The notes under the pieces were generated by a model. It ran no database searches, was not told the DNA's origin, and worked only from the letters and a program-made list of their open reading frames with translations. Below, piece after piece: positions 8,106-16,364 of a stretch of 26,922 nucleotides of DNA (positions are counted from its first letter, which is position 1; the number at the start of each line of letters is the position of its first letter). The position numbers and the translations under genes were made by a program. This DNA is from a virus, in IMG/VR virus record IMGVR_UViG_3300009149_008379, positions 1 to 26,922 of that record. One strand, 5' to 3'.

Positions 8106-9053
8106 CTATTGAACTAGAGTTGCTTCAAAAATCATACGTACAATAGAAGCTTGTCCGCCACTGTATGTATTCTTCTCAAATATGATTATCATCTCTGCAG
8201 CACGTGCTGCCGTATCAAGACTTTTAGAATTTAGCATAATGGATTTCAGATAGCCTAGCAAAGATAATCTGACTGTTTCAGGATCAGCTTGTAATGCTTT
8301 GTAGATGTCCAGACACTTCCTCCATCTGTTTGAGGATGTGCCTGTGATAGCTTTGCATAGCTCAAGGACTTCTTTCTTTGTTGATTCTGCAACAGCGAAA
8401 ACTTCAACAGCCTCTTCTATCTCTGCCACAGTGTCGTAATCCCTGACTTGCTCAAGAATCATTATAGCTTCTCTAGGACATCCTTCGGCTACCTTAGCAA
8501 TCAAATTGATAACTTCATCATCAATGACATCAGGCATCTTCTCTATGTCAGCTATTGTTGTTAGCAAATCTCTCATTTCAGAAGGTCTTAGAGACTTAAC
8601 ACCATACTTGGCACAGCGATTCTTGATTGTCTTTATGATCTTGTCAGGATCAGTTGTACAAAACATGAAGTAGACATGAGGTGGGCAGTCCTCTATAATC
8701 TTTAAGAGCGCTTCTTGTGCGGCTTTTGTTAACTGATGTGACTCATCAAATATATAGCACTTACAACTACCAAAAAGAGCGCCTGTTAATGCTGAATCAC
8801 AAACTTCCCTGATGGAATCGATACCGCGAGTGTTTGCCGCATTCAATTCAATAAGACCCATATCTTCACACCCCAATTCTCGAGCAAAAACTCTGGCGAA
8901 TGTTGTTTTTCCACATCCTGTTGGTCCATGAAATAAATATGTGTGCGGTCTCTTCTTAGGCTTAGAAGCAACAACCTTCTGCAGGCCTGTAACTACTGCT
9001 TTGTTACCTACAATTTCTTTGAAAGTCTTTGGTCTTATTGCTTGATATAACAT
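8106..9053 (-). CDS. DNA polymerase clamp loader ATPase subunit (DnaX/RFC-like)
   Basis: 315 aa; ATG one base after the polymerase stop, with GAGGT upstream. An AAA+ clamp loader that opens the sliding clamp and places it on primed DNA. Visible: RPKTFKEIVGN at 7-17 (typical clamp-loader N terminus), Walker A GPTGCGKT at 43-50, Walker B YIFDESHQL (D103, E104), sensor FCTTDPDKI near 131, and a KNRCAKY segment (Arg146) corresponding to the SRC motif. Length suits a phage large subunit such as T4 gp44. No separate small subunit (gp62-like) is recognised in the window. Confidence 0.9.
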   Translation of the reverse strand: MLYQAIRPKTFKEIVGNKAVVTGLQKVVASKPKKRPHTYLFHGPTGCGKTTFARVFARELGCEDMGLIELNAANTRGIDSIREVCDSALTGALFGSCKCYIFDESHQLTKAAQEALLKIIEDCPPHVYFMFCTTDPDKIIKTIKNRCAKYGVKSLRPSEMRDLLTTIADIEKMPDVIDDEVINLIAKVAEGCPREAIMILEQVRDYDTVAEIEEAVEVFAVAESTKKEVLELCKAITGTSSNRWRKCLDIYKALQADPETVRLSLLGYLKSIMLNSKSLDTAARAAEMIIIFEKNTYSGGQASIVRMIFEATLVQ

Positions 9054-9054
9054 C

Positions 9055-11601
9055 TTACACCTCTATCTCTTTCTGTTCACCCCAGTTAGGACCTTGTAAC
9101 CATTCAGCCTTTCTTGGAACATCACCTTGCCAAGCAAATTGCTTCTTAGTCATCTCTTCCCACTGGATCTTTCTGACATCTTCAACTTCCTCTTCAACAA
9201 AATCTGTGACAATACTATCATGAACTTCAAGAATCATAAGAGACCGCATCCCTTTTTCTATCATCCTTCTATCCGATTCTTTGCAAGCTTCGAGAAGCAT
9301 ATGAAAACTTGTTCCTTGAACAGGTGTATTCAATATCTGATTCTTAGATAAAGGAGCGTAACGTCTGAAGCCCATCGGCATATCAATGTATCCATGACGA
9401 TTGTAAAATCTGACAAGTGTTTCCTGCCACTGCTTAGCAACCTTGTACATTTTCCAGAACTCTGTCTCAATCCTCTTAACATGCTTCTCAGGAAGATTAA
9501 GATCTTTAGCACAAGTCTTGTACCAACTTCCATAGAACTCTGGAAATATAAACTTGTTCTTAGTTAGGAATCGCTGTAATTTATTAACGTTATCTTCAGT
9601 AACTTCAAATAACTTGCTTGCCCAATATCTATGAGGATCAAAACCAGCCTGTACCTGTTTACCCAAAACAGGATCTTTCGATAGCATTGCTATGGTAGCA
9701 ACCTCTGAACCTCCGGCATCTATTTCACTAATACCATCAAACCGGGGAATAACTAAATTCCTGAATGCTGCCATTTCGGAATCTCGTTTAGGTAAGTTCT
9801 GAGGATTAGGATTTGCTCCACTGGATCGATAGCTTTGGACTGTATGAAGAAAAAGGTTTGGATGTATGAGACCGTCATCACAAATAGCTCTTTCGAAACC
9901 TCCAAGGAATGTGGACAGTAATGTGTCAAGTTTCCTCCATCGCATCATCTTGTCGCAAAATTCTTTTAAGTCAGAGGCTTCATCTGTAACTGATTTTAGA
10001 ATGTGCTCTACTGCAAACTTGTCTGCTGGTAATCCTCCTCCAGATGTTGTCCAAGGAGGAGGTTCAAGTTCTAACGTTTTGTAGAACATATCAATGAAAT
10101 CTTTGTCAGATCCAGGACCAAAGGAATCTCTACCGGTGTTGCTTTTGAACTTATCTACGAAAGGGCTATTATCCATGAAGTCTTTTGCCTCATCCTGCCT
10201 TGTATGAGCATCTTTTGTTTGCTCTACAAGAAGCTCCTGATCAACTTTGAAGCCTCTCTTTTCCATATTAATCAAAGAAGGATAAGAGTCTAAGAAGAAT
10301 TGAGTACCTGCTTGTACTTTAGGATTCTTCTTAAGAAATACCTGCTGGTCTCGATGTGATAACAACGTGTACTGAGAGTCATAGCAAGAATACTTTACTA
10401 TCTTCTCCTCAGGTTCTATATCAGCCCAGCCCTCTTTCTTGACATTGATAATCCCTTTGTAATCAACACCTCGCAAACGAAAACACTGGAAATCTAAACC
10501 GCTTGTTTTCGGTCTATTAACAATGCAATGATTAGTGACCATTGTATCACTCTTAAGATTCTTAATTGAAGCAAACAATTTTACAGATGACCACGATTCC
10601 TCCATGGATAAATTCTGTACAACTTTTGGACATTCAGATCCGATCCATTTACCTAATGCTTCCATGATATCAACTAACTCATCTTCAGTCCAGTAATCTC
10701 TGAATTCCAAAGGAAGGAAAAAGCCTTCATCAGGATCATCACTGAAAGAGCAACAATGAATTTTGGCAGACTTTGAGTAAGGGCGTATCATATTTGTTTC
10801 GTAATCAAACGCTGTGTCATCCTTTGACTTACACAAATCTTCCAGAAAGCTAATAGCATCATCTTTATTATCAAGTATGAAATGGTTTGCTGGTAGAATG
10901 CTTGGTACTGGACGATCCATAAAACTAAGTGCTGTTGCTAAATCATCTTTGTAGTACTCCAGTAATTTGTCTTGATCCCTTGCTACAAAAGAAGGATGCC
11001 AAGCACAACCGACCCAGCATTTGTACTTTAAAGAAGGAATAACAAGTCCTCTATACTTATTAGAAGATGGTTGCTCGAAGTCAGGACGCAAGACCGCTCG
11101 CATAGCTTCTGCTCCAAGAGCCAGTATGAGCTGTGGCTCGAAGTCAGTCAACTGCTTCTCAAGACGTTCCCTACAGCAATCTGTCCATAACTTTAACTTT
11201 GCTTTAGTTTTCTTCTTCTTAGCTGAAGGAGCAACACACTGGAAAGCATTAGTGAGATAGCAATCCCTGTCCATGGATATACCAAACTCTTTGAGACATT
11301 TGGAAAGAAGCCTGCCACTATCACCTGCGAAGGGTCTTCCTTTTCTATCCTCTTGAGCTCCTGGAGATTCTCCTACGATTGCAATCCGAAGTTGTCCTTG
11401 GCCAAAAGGTTCCATCTTAGGAGTTCTACAATCTTTGTCAAGCTCACAAACAGAACAATCTCTGATTGCTGTAGAGACCCTTCTTTTGCCTCCTGGAGTT
11501 TTCTTCTTGTTGCCGGCTTGACGTCGTCTGCGTGATTTCCCTACTTTGGAAAGTACGGCGTCGTCAACGATAAATGCTCGCTGGATTACTTCGTCAGCCA
11601 T
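9055..11601 (-). CDS. Uracil-DNA glycosylase (family 4-like) fused to proofreading family A DNA polymerase
   Basis: 848 aa, three domains. Residues ~45-230 match a family 4-type uracil-DNA glycosylase: putative [4Fe-4S] cysteines C49, C52, C122 and C142/C143, motif 1 GESPGAQEDRKGRPFAGDSG from 77, and motif 2 WHPSFVAR at 201. Residues ~240-440 are a DnaQ-like 3'-5' exonuclease: Exo I AFDYETN (D266, E268), Exo II-like QNLSMEES (N330; Glu where Asp is usual), Exo III YSCYD (Y404, D408). Residues ~500-848 are polymerase A: motif A EIDAGGSEVATI (D628), motif B region TKNKFIFPEFYGS, motif C LEVHDSIV (H794, D795). There is no 5'-3' exonuclease. It is the likely replicative polymerase, with built-in uracil removal. 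ATG overlaps the clamp TAA (TAATG). Confidence 0.9.
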   Translation of the reverse strand: MADEVIQRAFIVDDAVLSKVGKSRRRRQAGNKKKTPGGKRRVSTAIRDCSVCELDKDCRTPKMEPFGQGQLRIAIVGESPGAQEDRKGRPFAGDSGRLLSKCLKEFGISMDRDCYLTNAFQCVAPSAKKKKTKAKLKLWTDCCRERLEKQLTDFEPQLILALGAEAMRAVLRPDFEQPSSNKYRGLVIPSLKYKCWVGCAWHPSFVARDQDKLLEYYKDDLATALSFMDRPVPSILPANHFILDNKDDAISFLEDLCKSKDDTAFDYETNMIRPYSKSAKIHCCSFSDDPDEGFFLPLEFRDYWTEDELVDIMEALGKWIGSECPKVVQNLSMEESWSSVKLFASIKNLKSDTMVTNHCIVNRPKTSGLDFQCFRLRGVDYKGIINVKKEGWADIEPEEKIVKYSCYDSQYTLLSHRDQQVFLKKNPKVQAGTQFFLDSYPSLINMEKRGFKVDQELLVEQTKDAHTRQDEAKDFMDNSPFVDKFKSNTGRDSFGPGSDKDFIDMFYKTLELEPPPWTTSGGGLPADKFAVEHILKSVTDEASDLKEFCDKMMRWRKLDTLLSTFLGGFERAICDDGLIHPNLFLHTVQSYRSSGANPNPQNLPKRDSEMAAFRNLVIPRFDGISEIDAGGSEVATIAMLSKDPVLGKQVQAGFDPHRYWASKLFEVTEDNVNKLQRFLTKNKFIFPEFYGSWYKTCAKDLNLPEKHVKRIETEFWKMYKVAKQWQETLVRFYNRHGYIDMPMGFRRYAPLSKNQILNTPVQGTSFHMLLEACKESDRRMIEKGMRSLMILEVHDSIVTDFVEEEVEDVRKIQWEEMTKKQFAWQGDVPRKAEWLQGPNWGEQKEIEV

Positions 11602-12665
11602 TATTTTGCGTCTTCCGCTGTTACTGGGGATTTTGTTTTAACTAGGTGGATAAATCGAGCACCTTCGAAAGCTGCTATCTGACCTTCTTCGGCATACAGG
11701 AGCCATTTTGTATCCTCAAATGTACGTAATAAGAATACAGGATTGATAAAGAATTCAAAGTCTGGACAATCTTCTTTATCACTCTTGCCCAAGCTTTCTT
11801 CAATGATTCCTACTTCTTTATTTTCAGCGAATAATGTAATGTTACCGTTAACAACTGAAAACTTTGTGTTCCTGTCAAACTCAAGAACACCTTCTTGAAT
11901 AATGTTTTGTCGCTTGCCTGCCTCAGAAATATTCTTTTTCAACTCATCCGATATTATCAGCTTTGAGGCTTTGTCAACCATGTCAACGCCTTGTAGCAAC
12001 GTTTCAGTAGGATAATCACCTGGAACCAACTGTGCTCCAATGATACCGGTTCCTAGATTAAAATAGATAGTTGAGTCTTTAACAGCATAACCTTCGATGT
12101 ATTTTGAAAATCTACTTAACTGATCTATCAAAGAAACTGGCAGAGTGATTCCTATATCTATTCCTGTATCTTCCTTTAGTGTAAATAAGGAAATACGCCA
12201 GCGATCAGTTGATAGTATTGAGTTACCTTCAACCCTAACTCCAGTTAACGGACCTGCTGTTTGATCAGGACAAGCTGTGAATCTGCACAATTCAAGACCT
12301 TCAATGAAGCCTTCTGGAATTTCTTGCCAAGCTTCAACGTCGAAATCAATTGTAGAATCAAGCTTTTCAGCTGGTAACGACAATTCTGTTTTGAGCTTCT
12401 TAGTTGTTAGAAGGAGTTTGTTATCTTCAACAACCATTTCAATTTCTTTGTCTTTGACTGTACGAAGAAGAGAATGTAAAACAGTTGCTCCAATAGTAAA
12501 CTCAGGAGCAGGATCAGCTAATTCAGCTCTTATTAAAAGAGATCCATCAGTTGCTTGTACATACTTGTCATTGAAATACAAGAATGTGAATTCTTGCACT
12601 AGGCCTTTTGAGTCTACTGCAGGTGCTATCATTGATATTGCTTCAAGAAGTGGTTTAACTTTCAT
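11601..12665 (-). CDS. dnaN: DNA polymerase sliding clamp (beta-clamp-like)
   Basis: 354 aa from the ATG at 12665. A longer in-frame reading to 12740 is possible, but it would overlap the upstream gene by 86 bp and add a basic non-conserved extension (MFGNVLKLV...), whereas the internal ATG gives the MKVKPLLEAISMIAPAV start expected of a beta clamp and the 11-bp overlap common here. Repeated beta-alpha-beta segments of clamp type are visible, including YVQATDGSLLIRAEL near 35, ILSTDRWRISLFTL near 150 and the C-terminal ~110 residues. Three-domain size matches DnaN (~366 aa). It would tether the polymerase encoded just downstream. Sequence divergence from bacterial DnaN is high. Confidence 0.8.
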   Translation of the reverse strand: MKVKPLLEAISMIAPAVDSKGLVQEFTFLYFNDKYVQATDGSLLIRAELADPAPEFTIGATVLHSLLRTVKDKEIEMVVEDNKLLLTTKKLKTELSLPAEKLDSTIDFDVEAWQEIPEGFIEGLELCRFTACPDQTAGPLTGVRVEGNSILSTDRWRISLFTLKEDTGIDIGITLPVSLIDQLSRFSKYIEGYAVKDSTIYFNLGTGIIGAQLVPGDYPTETLLQGVDMVDKASKLIISDELKKNISEAGKRQNIIQEGVLEFDRNTKFSVVNGNITLFAENKEVGIIEESLGKSDKEDCPDFEFFINPVFLLRTFEDTKWLLYAEEGQIAAFEGARFIHLVKTKSPVTAEDAK

Positions 12666-13062
12666 CTTTTTCTTTGCCTTCCAATTGTACTTTTGATTCT
12701 TCCGACATTTGCTCACTAGTTTGAGAACGTTTCCAAACAAATATAGCTTTTAGTTCCAGTTCTATCTCTGGAATATTAAGGCTTGATCCGCCCATCCCTG
12801 TTTGTATGACTTCAAAATATGTAATTATTGAAAAGCCTTCATCATCAACACCTATAGCATCAAGTTGTTTTGCAAGTGTTGCCTCTTCACTCATTTCAAA
12901 TCGAGTACCTTTAGTATTTGCCAGTTCGTAAACCGCAGGAGAAAAAATCCCATCAGGGCAAGAACCGCTTCTTATTTTGTAAGAATTGATCTTCATTTCA
13001 TCCTTAAGATACGCTAAGAGTTCTTCATGTGTACCTATCAACAATTCTGATTTCCTAATCAT
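12655..13062 (-). CDS. Hypothetical protein before the sliding clamp
   Basis: 135 aa, ATG with AAGGAG ideally placed in the 9-bp gap after dpdA. It is predicted soluble and mixed alpha/beta: ELLIGTHEELLAYLKDEMKI at the start, a hydrophobic strand pair IITYFEVIQT and IELELKAIFVW around 80-110, and an acidic/Ser-rich tail. No known motif is recognised. Its stop lies 11 bp inside the sliding clamp gene, indicating coupling to replication genes. Function unknown. Confidence 0.7.
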   Translation of the reverse strand: MIRKSELLIGTHEELLAYLKDEMKINSYKIRSGSCPDGIFSPAVYELANTKGTRFEMSEEATLAKQLDAIGVDDEGFSIITYFEVIQTGMGGSSLNIPEIELELKAIFVWKRSQTSEQMSEESKVQLEGKEKDES

Positions 13063-13071
13063 GAGTTCTCC

Positions 13072-14064
13072 TTATATAAATGTAGCTTGGATAGGTTTCC
13101 AACGCGTATCCATCTCATTCAATTCTTTGTTAATTACTTTAAAATAGTGGACATTAGCTGTCTGACGAGCAAGAACTCCAAGATTTTCATCCTGTGCGAC
13201 ATCCTCAATTGTAAGACCTAACTGTTCAAGGTAATCATGGACAGCCACTTTCTCTTTATCGCTTAAGCTTCCGTAGTGCCTACTTGCTTGAGTTATGCCG
13301 CAACCTGCTGTGACGGAAACTTGGAGCTTGGAATCAATATAGCGTTTGCCAGGAAGAGGTACTCTAATCTGTCCGTAAGCTCCAGGCCGCATCCATGAAG
13401 TACTATCAGCAGTAAACCAAGGGTATCTTCTGAGAATGTCAAATGAAGTGACACCAAAACCATGCCACTTAACTCGAGCTGAACCGTCAGGATTTGTTAC
13501 ATAAGGCATAACCTGCTCCAGCCACAAAATCTTCTGCTTGGTAGTTCTATCATTCGCAGGAGATAGTCCAATGTAAAGACCTTCCTTACCTTCTGCTAAT
13601 TGCTTATCATGGTACGCCATCAACTTCTCTAACCACGCAAAGTCTTCACCCTGATGGAATACATGAACAACCTTATCAGCCGGCAGACCCTTTTCTTCTA
13701 CAAGGCACAAGAAGTTATCCCACCCTTTTGCTGCTGAAGCGAGTACTTCTTCTTTTGTAGGCACTCTCCCATACTCGCCAGGAATAACATCAACACCTAC
13801 AACTGCATTGAACGCATTGTCTTCAAGACCCTTCTTACAATATTCTGAGTAAGCGTCAAGGTCAACTTCATGTCCAAGTGTCCACGTCGAGAAGACACCT
13901 GAATCAAGAAGCATAAACCAATCTTCTTCTCTTTCTTCGCTAAGCAACCATTCATACAGTTTCTCATCTGCTTTCAGCTTTGGCCAAGCTTCCAGAATGT
14001 TCTCAGTCTTCTGAAGAAGTCCATACTGCCTTTGGAAAGTTGCTGTAGCGAAGAGAATAATCAT
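13072..14064 (-). CDS. dpdA: DpdA-like DNA 7-deazaguanine transglycosylase (TGT paralogue)
   Basis: 330 aa; the ATG overlaps the queF stop as ATGA. DpdA is a paralogue of tRNA-guanine transglycosylase that swaps guanine in DNA for a 7-deazaguanine base. The sequence shows a TIM-barrel-like pattern: FMLLDSGVFSTWTLG near 51, AVVGVDVIPGEYG near 87, VVHVFHQGEDFAWL near 132, YIGLSPANDRTT near 164, and HGFGVTSFDILRRYPWFTAD followed by STSWMRPGAYGQIRV near 201-235, the phage DpdA-like signature I recognise best. Placement beside queF, folE and queC strongly supports the role. The catalytic Asp was not assigned with certainty. A cell-type TGT acting on tRNA is less likely because of the sequence type and context. 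Confidence 0.78.
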   Translation of the reverse strand: MIILFATATFQRQYGLLQKTENILEAWPKLKADEKLYEWLLSEEREEDWFMLLDSGVFSTWTLGHEVDLDAYSEYCKKGLEDNAFNAVVGVDVIPGEYGRVPTKEEVLASAAKGWDNFLCLVEEKGLPADKVVHVFHQGEDFAWLEKLMAYHDKQLAEGKEGLYIGLSPANDRTTKQKILWLEQVMPYVTNPDGSARVKWHGFGVTSFDILRRYPWFTADSTSWMRPGAYGQIRVPLPGKRYIDSKLQVSVTAGCGITQASRHYGSLSDKEKVAVHDYLEQLGLTIEDVAQDENLGVLARQTANVHYFKVINKELNEMDTRWKPIQATFI

Positions 14065-14531
14065 ACTGTTTCAGATCCTTGCGTTTCAACAATAACACCT
14101 TCACCACGAATGTACTTTGCAATCACAACCATGCCAATACCACCACGAGGTGCAAAGTCACCATGGATTGTCATTTCATGAGGCTTAACTAACTCTACCA
14201 GGTGTGTTAGTATGTTGTTAGTTATAGTCTCCATGAAGGAACCTTCGTTCCTGTAGCTGAACATATACAGCTTGAGACCTTTACTTTCGATACACCACTC
14301 ATCAGGCGTATACTCAACGCTGATAGTAGCGAAATCAGGCTGTCCTGTCTTTGGACAAAGTGAAGTGAACTCATCTGTAAGGAAAGTTACCTGATATTTT
14401 CTTTCAGGAAACTTGTTGGGGAACTTTTCCAAAACATTAGGATCAGCTCCACCTTGGTTTGGGTAGTCGGTGTGTCCGCTACCAAGTGACTTTACACCAC
14501 TAGTATCATCAGTTTGTTTCTCAGAACCCAT
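14061..14531 (-). CDS. queF: QueF-type preQ0 reductase family protein (unimodular)
   Basis: 156 aa from the ATG at 14531, chosen because AGAGG sits 5 nt upstream and the overlap with the preceding gene is then 11 bp; an in-frame ATG at 14582 has no clear ribosome-binding site. QueF reduces preQ0 to preQ1 with NADPH. Seen: EFTSLCPKTGQPDFATI with the thioimide-forming Cys59 and Asp66, the NADPH-associated ESKGLKLYMFSYRN at 82-95, and FAPRGGIG near the C terminus. The FHE site of Bacillus QueF reads FME here (Met100, Glu101), so a conserved active-site His is missing. It could thus be a reductase with altered kinetics or a QueF-like variant with another product. dPreQ1 in DNA is the default prediction. 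Confidence 0.88.
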   Translation of the reverse strand: MGSEKQTDDTSGVKSLGSGHTDYPNQGGADPNVLEKFPNKFPERKYQVTFLTDEFTSLCPKTGQPDFATISVEYTPDEWCIESKGLKLYMFSYRNEGSFMETITNNILTHLVELVKPHEMTIHGDFAPRGGIGMVVIAKYIRGEGVIVETQGSETV

Positions 14532-14997
14532 AATAACCTCTTTTTTCTTGGCTTCGTCTTTCTCTTTCATTCTGACTCTCATATGGAAATCTTATCCATT
14601 CAACTTCCTTAACGTCAACTACACTTACATCTGCTGGTGGAGTATTGTTTGCAGGAAGATAAGATTTGTCATACAGCACTGCAAAGTGGGGAATATCCTC
14701 AATTTCAAAAAGTGCGCATAACTCATCCCTTGTCTTGCCTGTCTCAAGAATGTCGTCAACAACTACAACGTTGTCTAGACCTGTGTCTTCCAAGCAGATA
14801 TTTTTGGATACAACAGAGTAAATCTCATTAATGTAGGAAAGATGCAATGCTACTAAAAGACCACCTCTAGGCAATCCAAGTAGTAAAATGTGTTCTGTAC
14901 CTTCGAGAGCATACTCTTCCATTATCAGTGTATCTAACACCTGGAGAGATGCCATGTATTCTTCCCATGTAATGTCTTTAACTTTTGGTGTATTCAT
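14521..14997 (-). CDS. Type I phosphoribosyltransferase
   Basis: 158 aa. The start at 14997 is chosen for its ATG with AAGGA 4 nt upstream; a longer reading from a TTG at 15021 would overlap folE. The PRPP-binding motif is clear: NVVVVDDILETGKTRDEL at ~76-93, with two acidic residues and the TGKT loop. An earlier loop HILLLGLPRGGLLVA at ~36-50 fits the purine/xanthine PRTase PPi-binding region. It would transfer ribose 5-phosphate from PRPP to a base. It lies between folE and queF in the 7-deazaguanine cluster and shares 11 bp with queF. The base specificity cannot be read from sequence: guanine/xanthine salvage is conventional, a deazapurine substrate is conceivable. Confidence 0.82.
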   Translation of the reverse strand: MNTPKVKDITWEEYMASLQVLDTLIMEEYALEGTEHILLLGLPRGGLLVALHLSYINEIYSVVSKNICLEDTGLDNVVVVDDILETGKTRDELCALFEIEDIPHFAVLYDKSYLPANNTPPADVSVVDVKEVEWIRFPYESQNERERRSQEKRGYYGF

Positions 14998-15004
14998 AAG
15001 TTCC

Positions 15005-15628
15005 TTAGATACTAAGATCAACAGATGATGATAATTTTATCAAGTCGAAGAATTCAGAACGAGTTGCTGGCTCATCTCTGAATTTCCCTCTTGTTTCTGA
15101 TACAGTCATCTTACTAGTTGCATTCTTTACACCTCTAGCAGTCATGCAAAGATGCTTACCTACCATGACAACAGCAACACCTTGTGGTTTAAGAACCTCC
15201 ATCAAAGTGTCAGCTATCTTACAACAAAGACCTTCTTGGATCTGTAGCCTTGCAGCATACGCCTCAACAAGTCTGACTATCTTTGAAATACCAACTACCT
15301 TCTTGTTAGGAAGATAGCCTACATGACACATTCCATAGAAAGGTATCATGTGATGTTCACAGGTTGACCAGAAACTGATGTGGTCACACATTACAATCCC
15401 ATCAGTTAAGGACGCACAATCTTCTTCAAAGAAAGTACCTAGCACGGTTTTTGGATCATCCTGATAACCGCCATACAATTCCATGTACGATTTGACAACC
15501 CTATAAGGAGTATCTCTCAGACCTTCACGATCAGGATCCTCTCCAATTGATTCCAGCAATGCTCTGACATGACCCATAGCTTCAGGAAACTTAATCTCCA
15601 TCGCCTTCTTTTCTTCTTCAGTTGCCAT
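15005..15628 (-). CDS. folE: GTP cyclohydrolase I (FolE)
   Basis: 207 aa, close to the E. coli protein (222 aa). FolE turns GTP into 7,8-dihydroneopterin triphosphate, the first step to 7-deazaguanines (and folate). Signatures: GLRDTPYRV near 36, WSTCEHHMIPFYG with zinc/active-site C90, H92 and H93, GISKIVRLVEAYAARLQIQE near 113-132, and KHLCMTARGV with C161; all metal and catalytic residues appear intact. The ATG lies 2 bp after the queC stop. Having its own folE would raise flux of GTP into base modification during infection. The product of FolE is normally passed to QueD, which is not encoded here. Confidence 0.95.
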   Translation of the reverse strand: MATEEEKKAMEIKFPEAMGHVRALLESIGEDPDREGLRDTPYRVVKSYMELYGGYQDDPKTVLGTFFEEDCASLTDGIVMCDHISFWSTCEHHMIPFYGMCHVGYLPNKKVVGISKIVRLVEAYAARLQIQEGLCCKIADTLMEVLKPQGVAVVMVGKHLCMTARGVKNATSKMTVSETRGKFRDEPATRSEFFDLIKLSSSVDLSI

Positions 15629-15630
15629 AA

Positions 15631-16356
15631 TTATTTTTTCTCCGGACCATTTGCTACCATCAACTTAGCATCTGCTAAGACTTCTTCCCAGGATTTCACG
15701 TAATCAATAGGATCTGGAATGCCTGCTTTATCAAATGCAAGTATCCTTTCTCCACAAGCACCACACTTTCCACAGGCCTTTTCATTGCCTTTATAGCAAG
15801 TCCATGTGAGTGAATAATCCACTTGTAGCTGTTTTCCTATCTCAACAATGTCCCCTTTATCGGAATCAACGTAAGGAGCTTCCAATTCTACTTCCTTCCA
15901 GTCACAAAGTTTTGTTACAGCTTTCATAGCTTCAACAAACTCTTTCCTGCAATCTGGATATATAGCATGATCCCCAGCATGTGCTCCGTAGAATACAGCT
16001 TTAGCATCAGAGGAGACTGCGTAACCAATAGCTAACGAAAGCAATATCATATTTCTATTTGGTACCACAGTGGACTTCATTGATTCTTCCTCATAGTGAC
16101 CTTCTGGAACATCAATGCCACTTGTTAAAGAACTTCCTGCTAGCAAAGAGCTTCCTATAGAAGCCATGTCAACAATTTTATGAGAGACACCTAGCTTCTC
16201 ACAAGTCTTTGCCGCAAGATCAAGCTCTTTGGAATGTCGTTGTCCATAATTAACGCTAAGAGCTAAAACCTCAGCATATTTCCCACTGTTAAGGATGTCC
16301 CATAAAAGCGTTGTGGAATCCATTCCGCCACTTAATACTACTACTGCTTTACTCAT
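15631..16356 (-). CDS. queC: 7-cyano-7-deazaguanine (preQ0) synthase QueC
   Basis: 241 aa, family-typical length. QueC converts 7-carboxy-7-deazaguanine to preQ0 with ATP and ammonia. Seen: PP-loop [12 protein letters not shown] at 8-19, [17 protein letters not shown] near 97-113, [15 protein letters not shown] at 123-137, and the zinc site C187-X7-C195-X2-C198-X2-C201 ([10 protein letters not shown]). The active site looks complete. There is no fused glutamine amidotransferase (Gat) domain, unlike Gat-QueC of phages that make archaeosine-like dG+. AAAGGAG occurs upstream, overlapping the TAG of the preceding gene. Confidence 0.95.
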   Translation of the reverse strand: MSKAVVVLSGGMDSTTLLWDILNSGKYAEVLALSVNYGQRHSKELDLAAKTCEKLGVSHKIVDMASIGSSLLAGSSLTSGIDVPEGHYEEESMKSTVVPNRNMILLSLAIGYAVSSDAKAVFYGAHAGDHAIYPDCRKEFVEAMKAVTKLCDWKEVELEAPYVDSDKGDIVEIGKQLQVDYSLTWTCYKGNEKACGKCGACGERILAFDKAGIPDPIDYVKSWEEVLADAKLMVANGPEKK

Positions 16357-16364
16357 ATCTAAAT

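Noticed and set aside
12666-12740. N-terminal extension of the sliding clamp
   Set aside because: It would overlap the upstream gene by 86 bp and adds a non-clamp basic peptide; the internal ATG at 12665 gives a normal clamp start.
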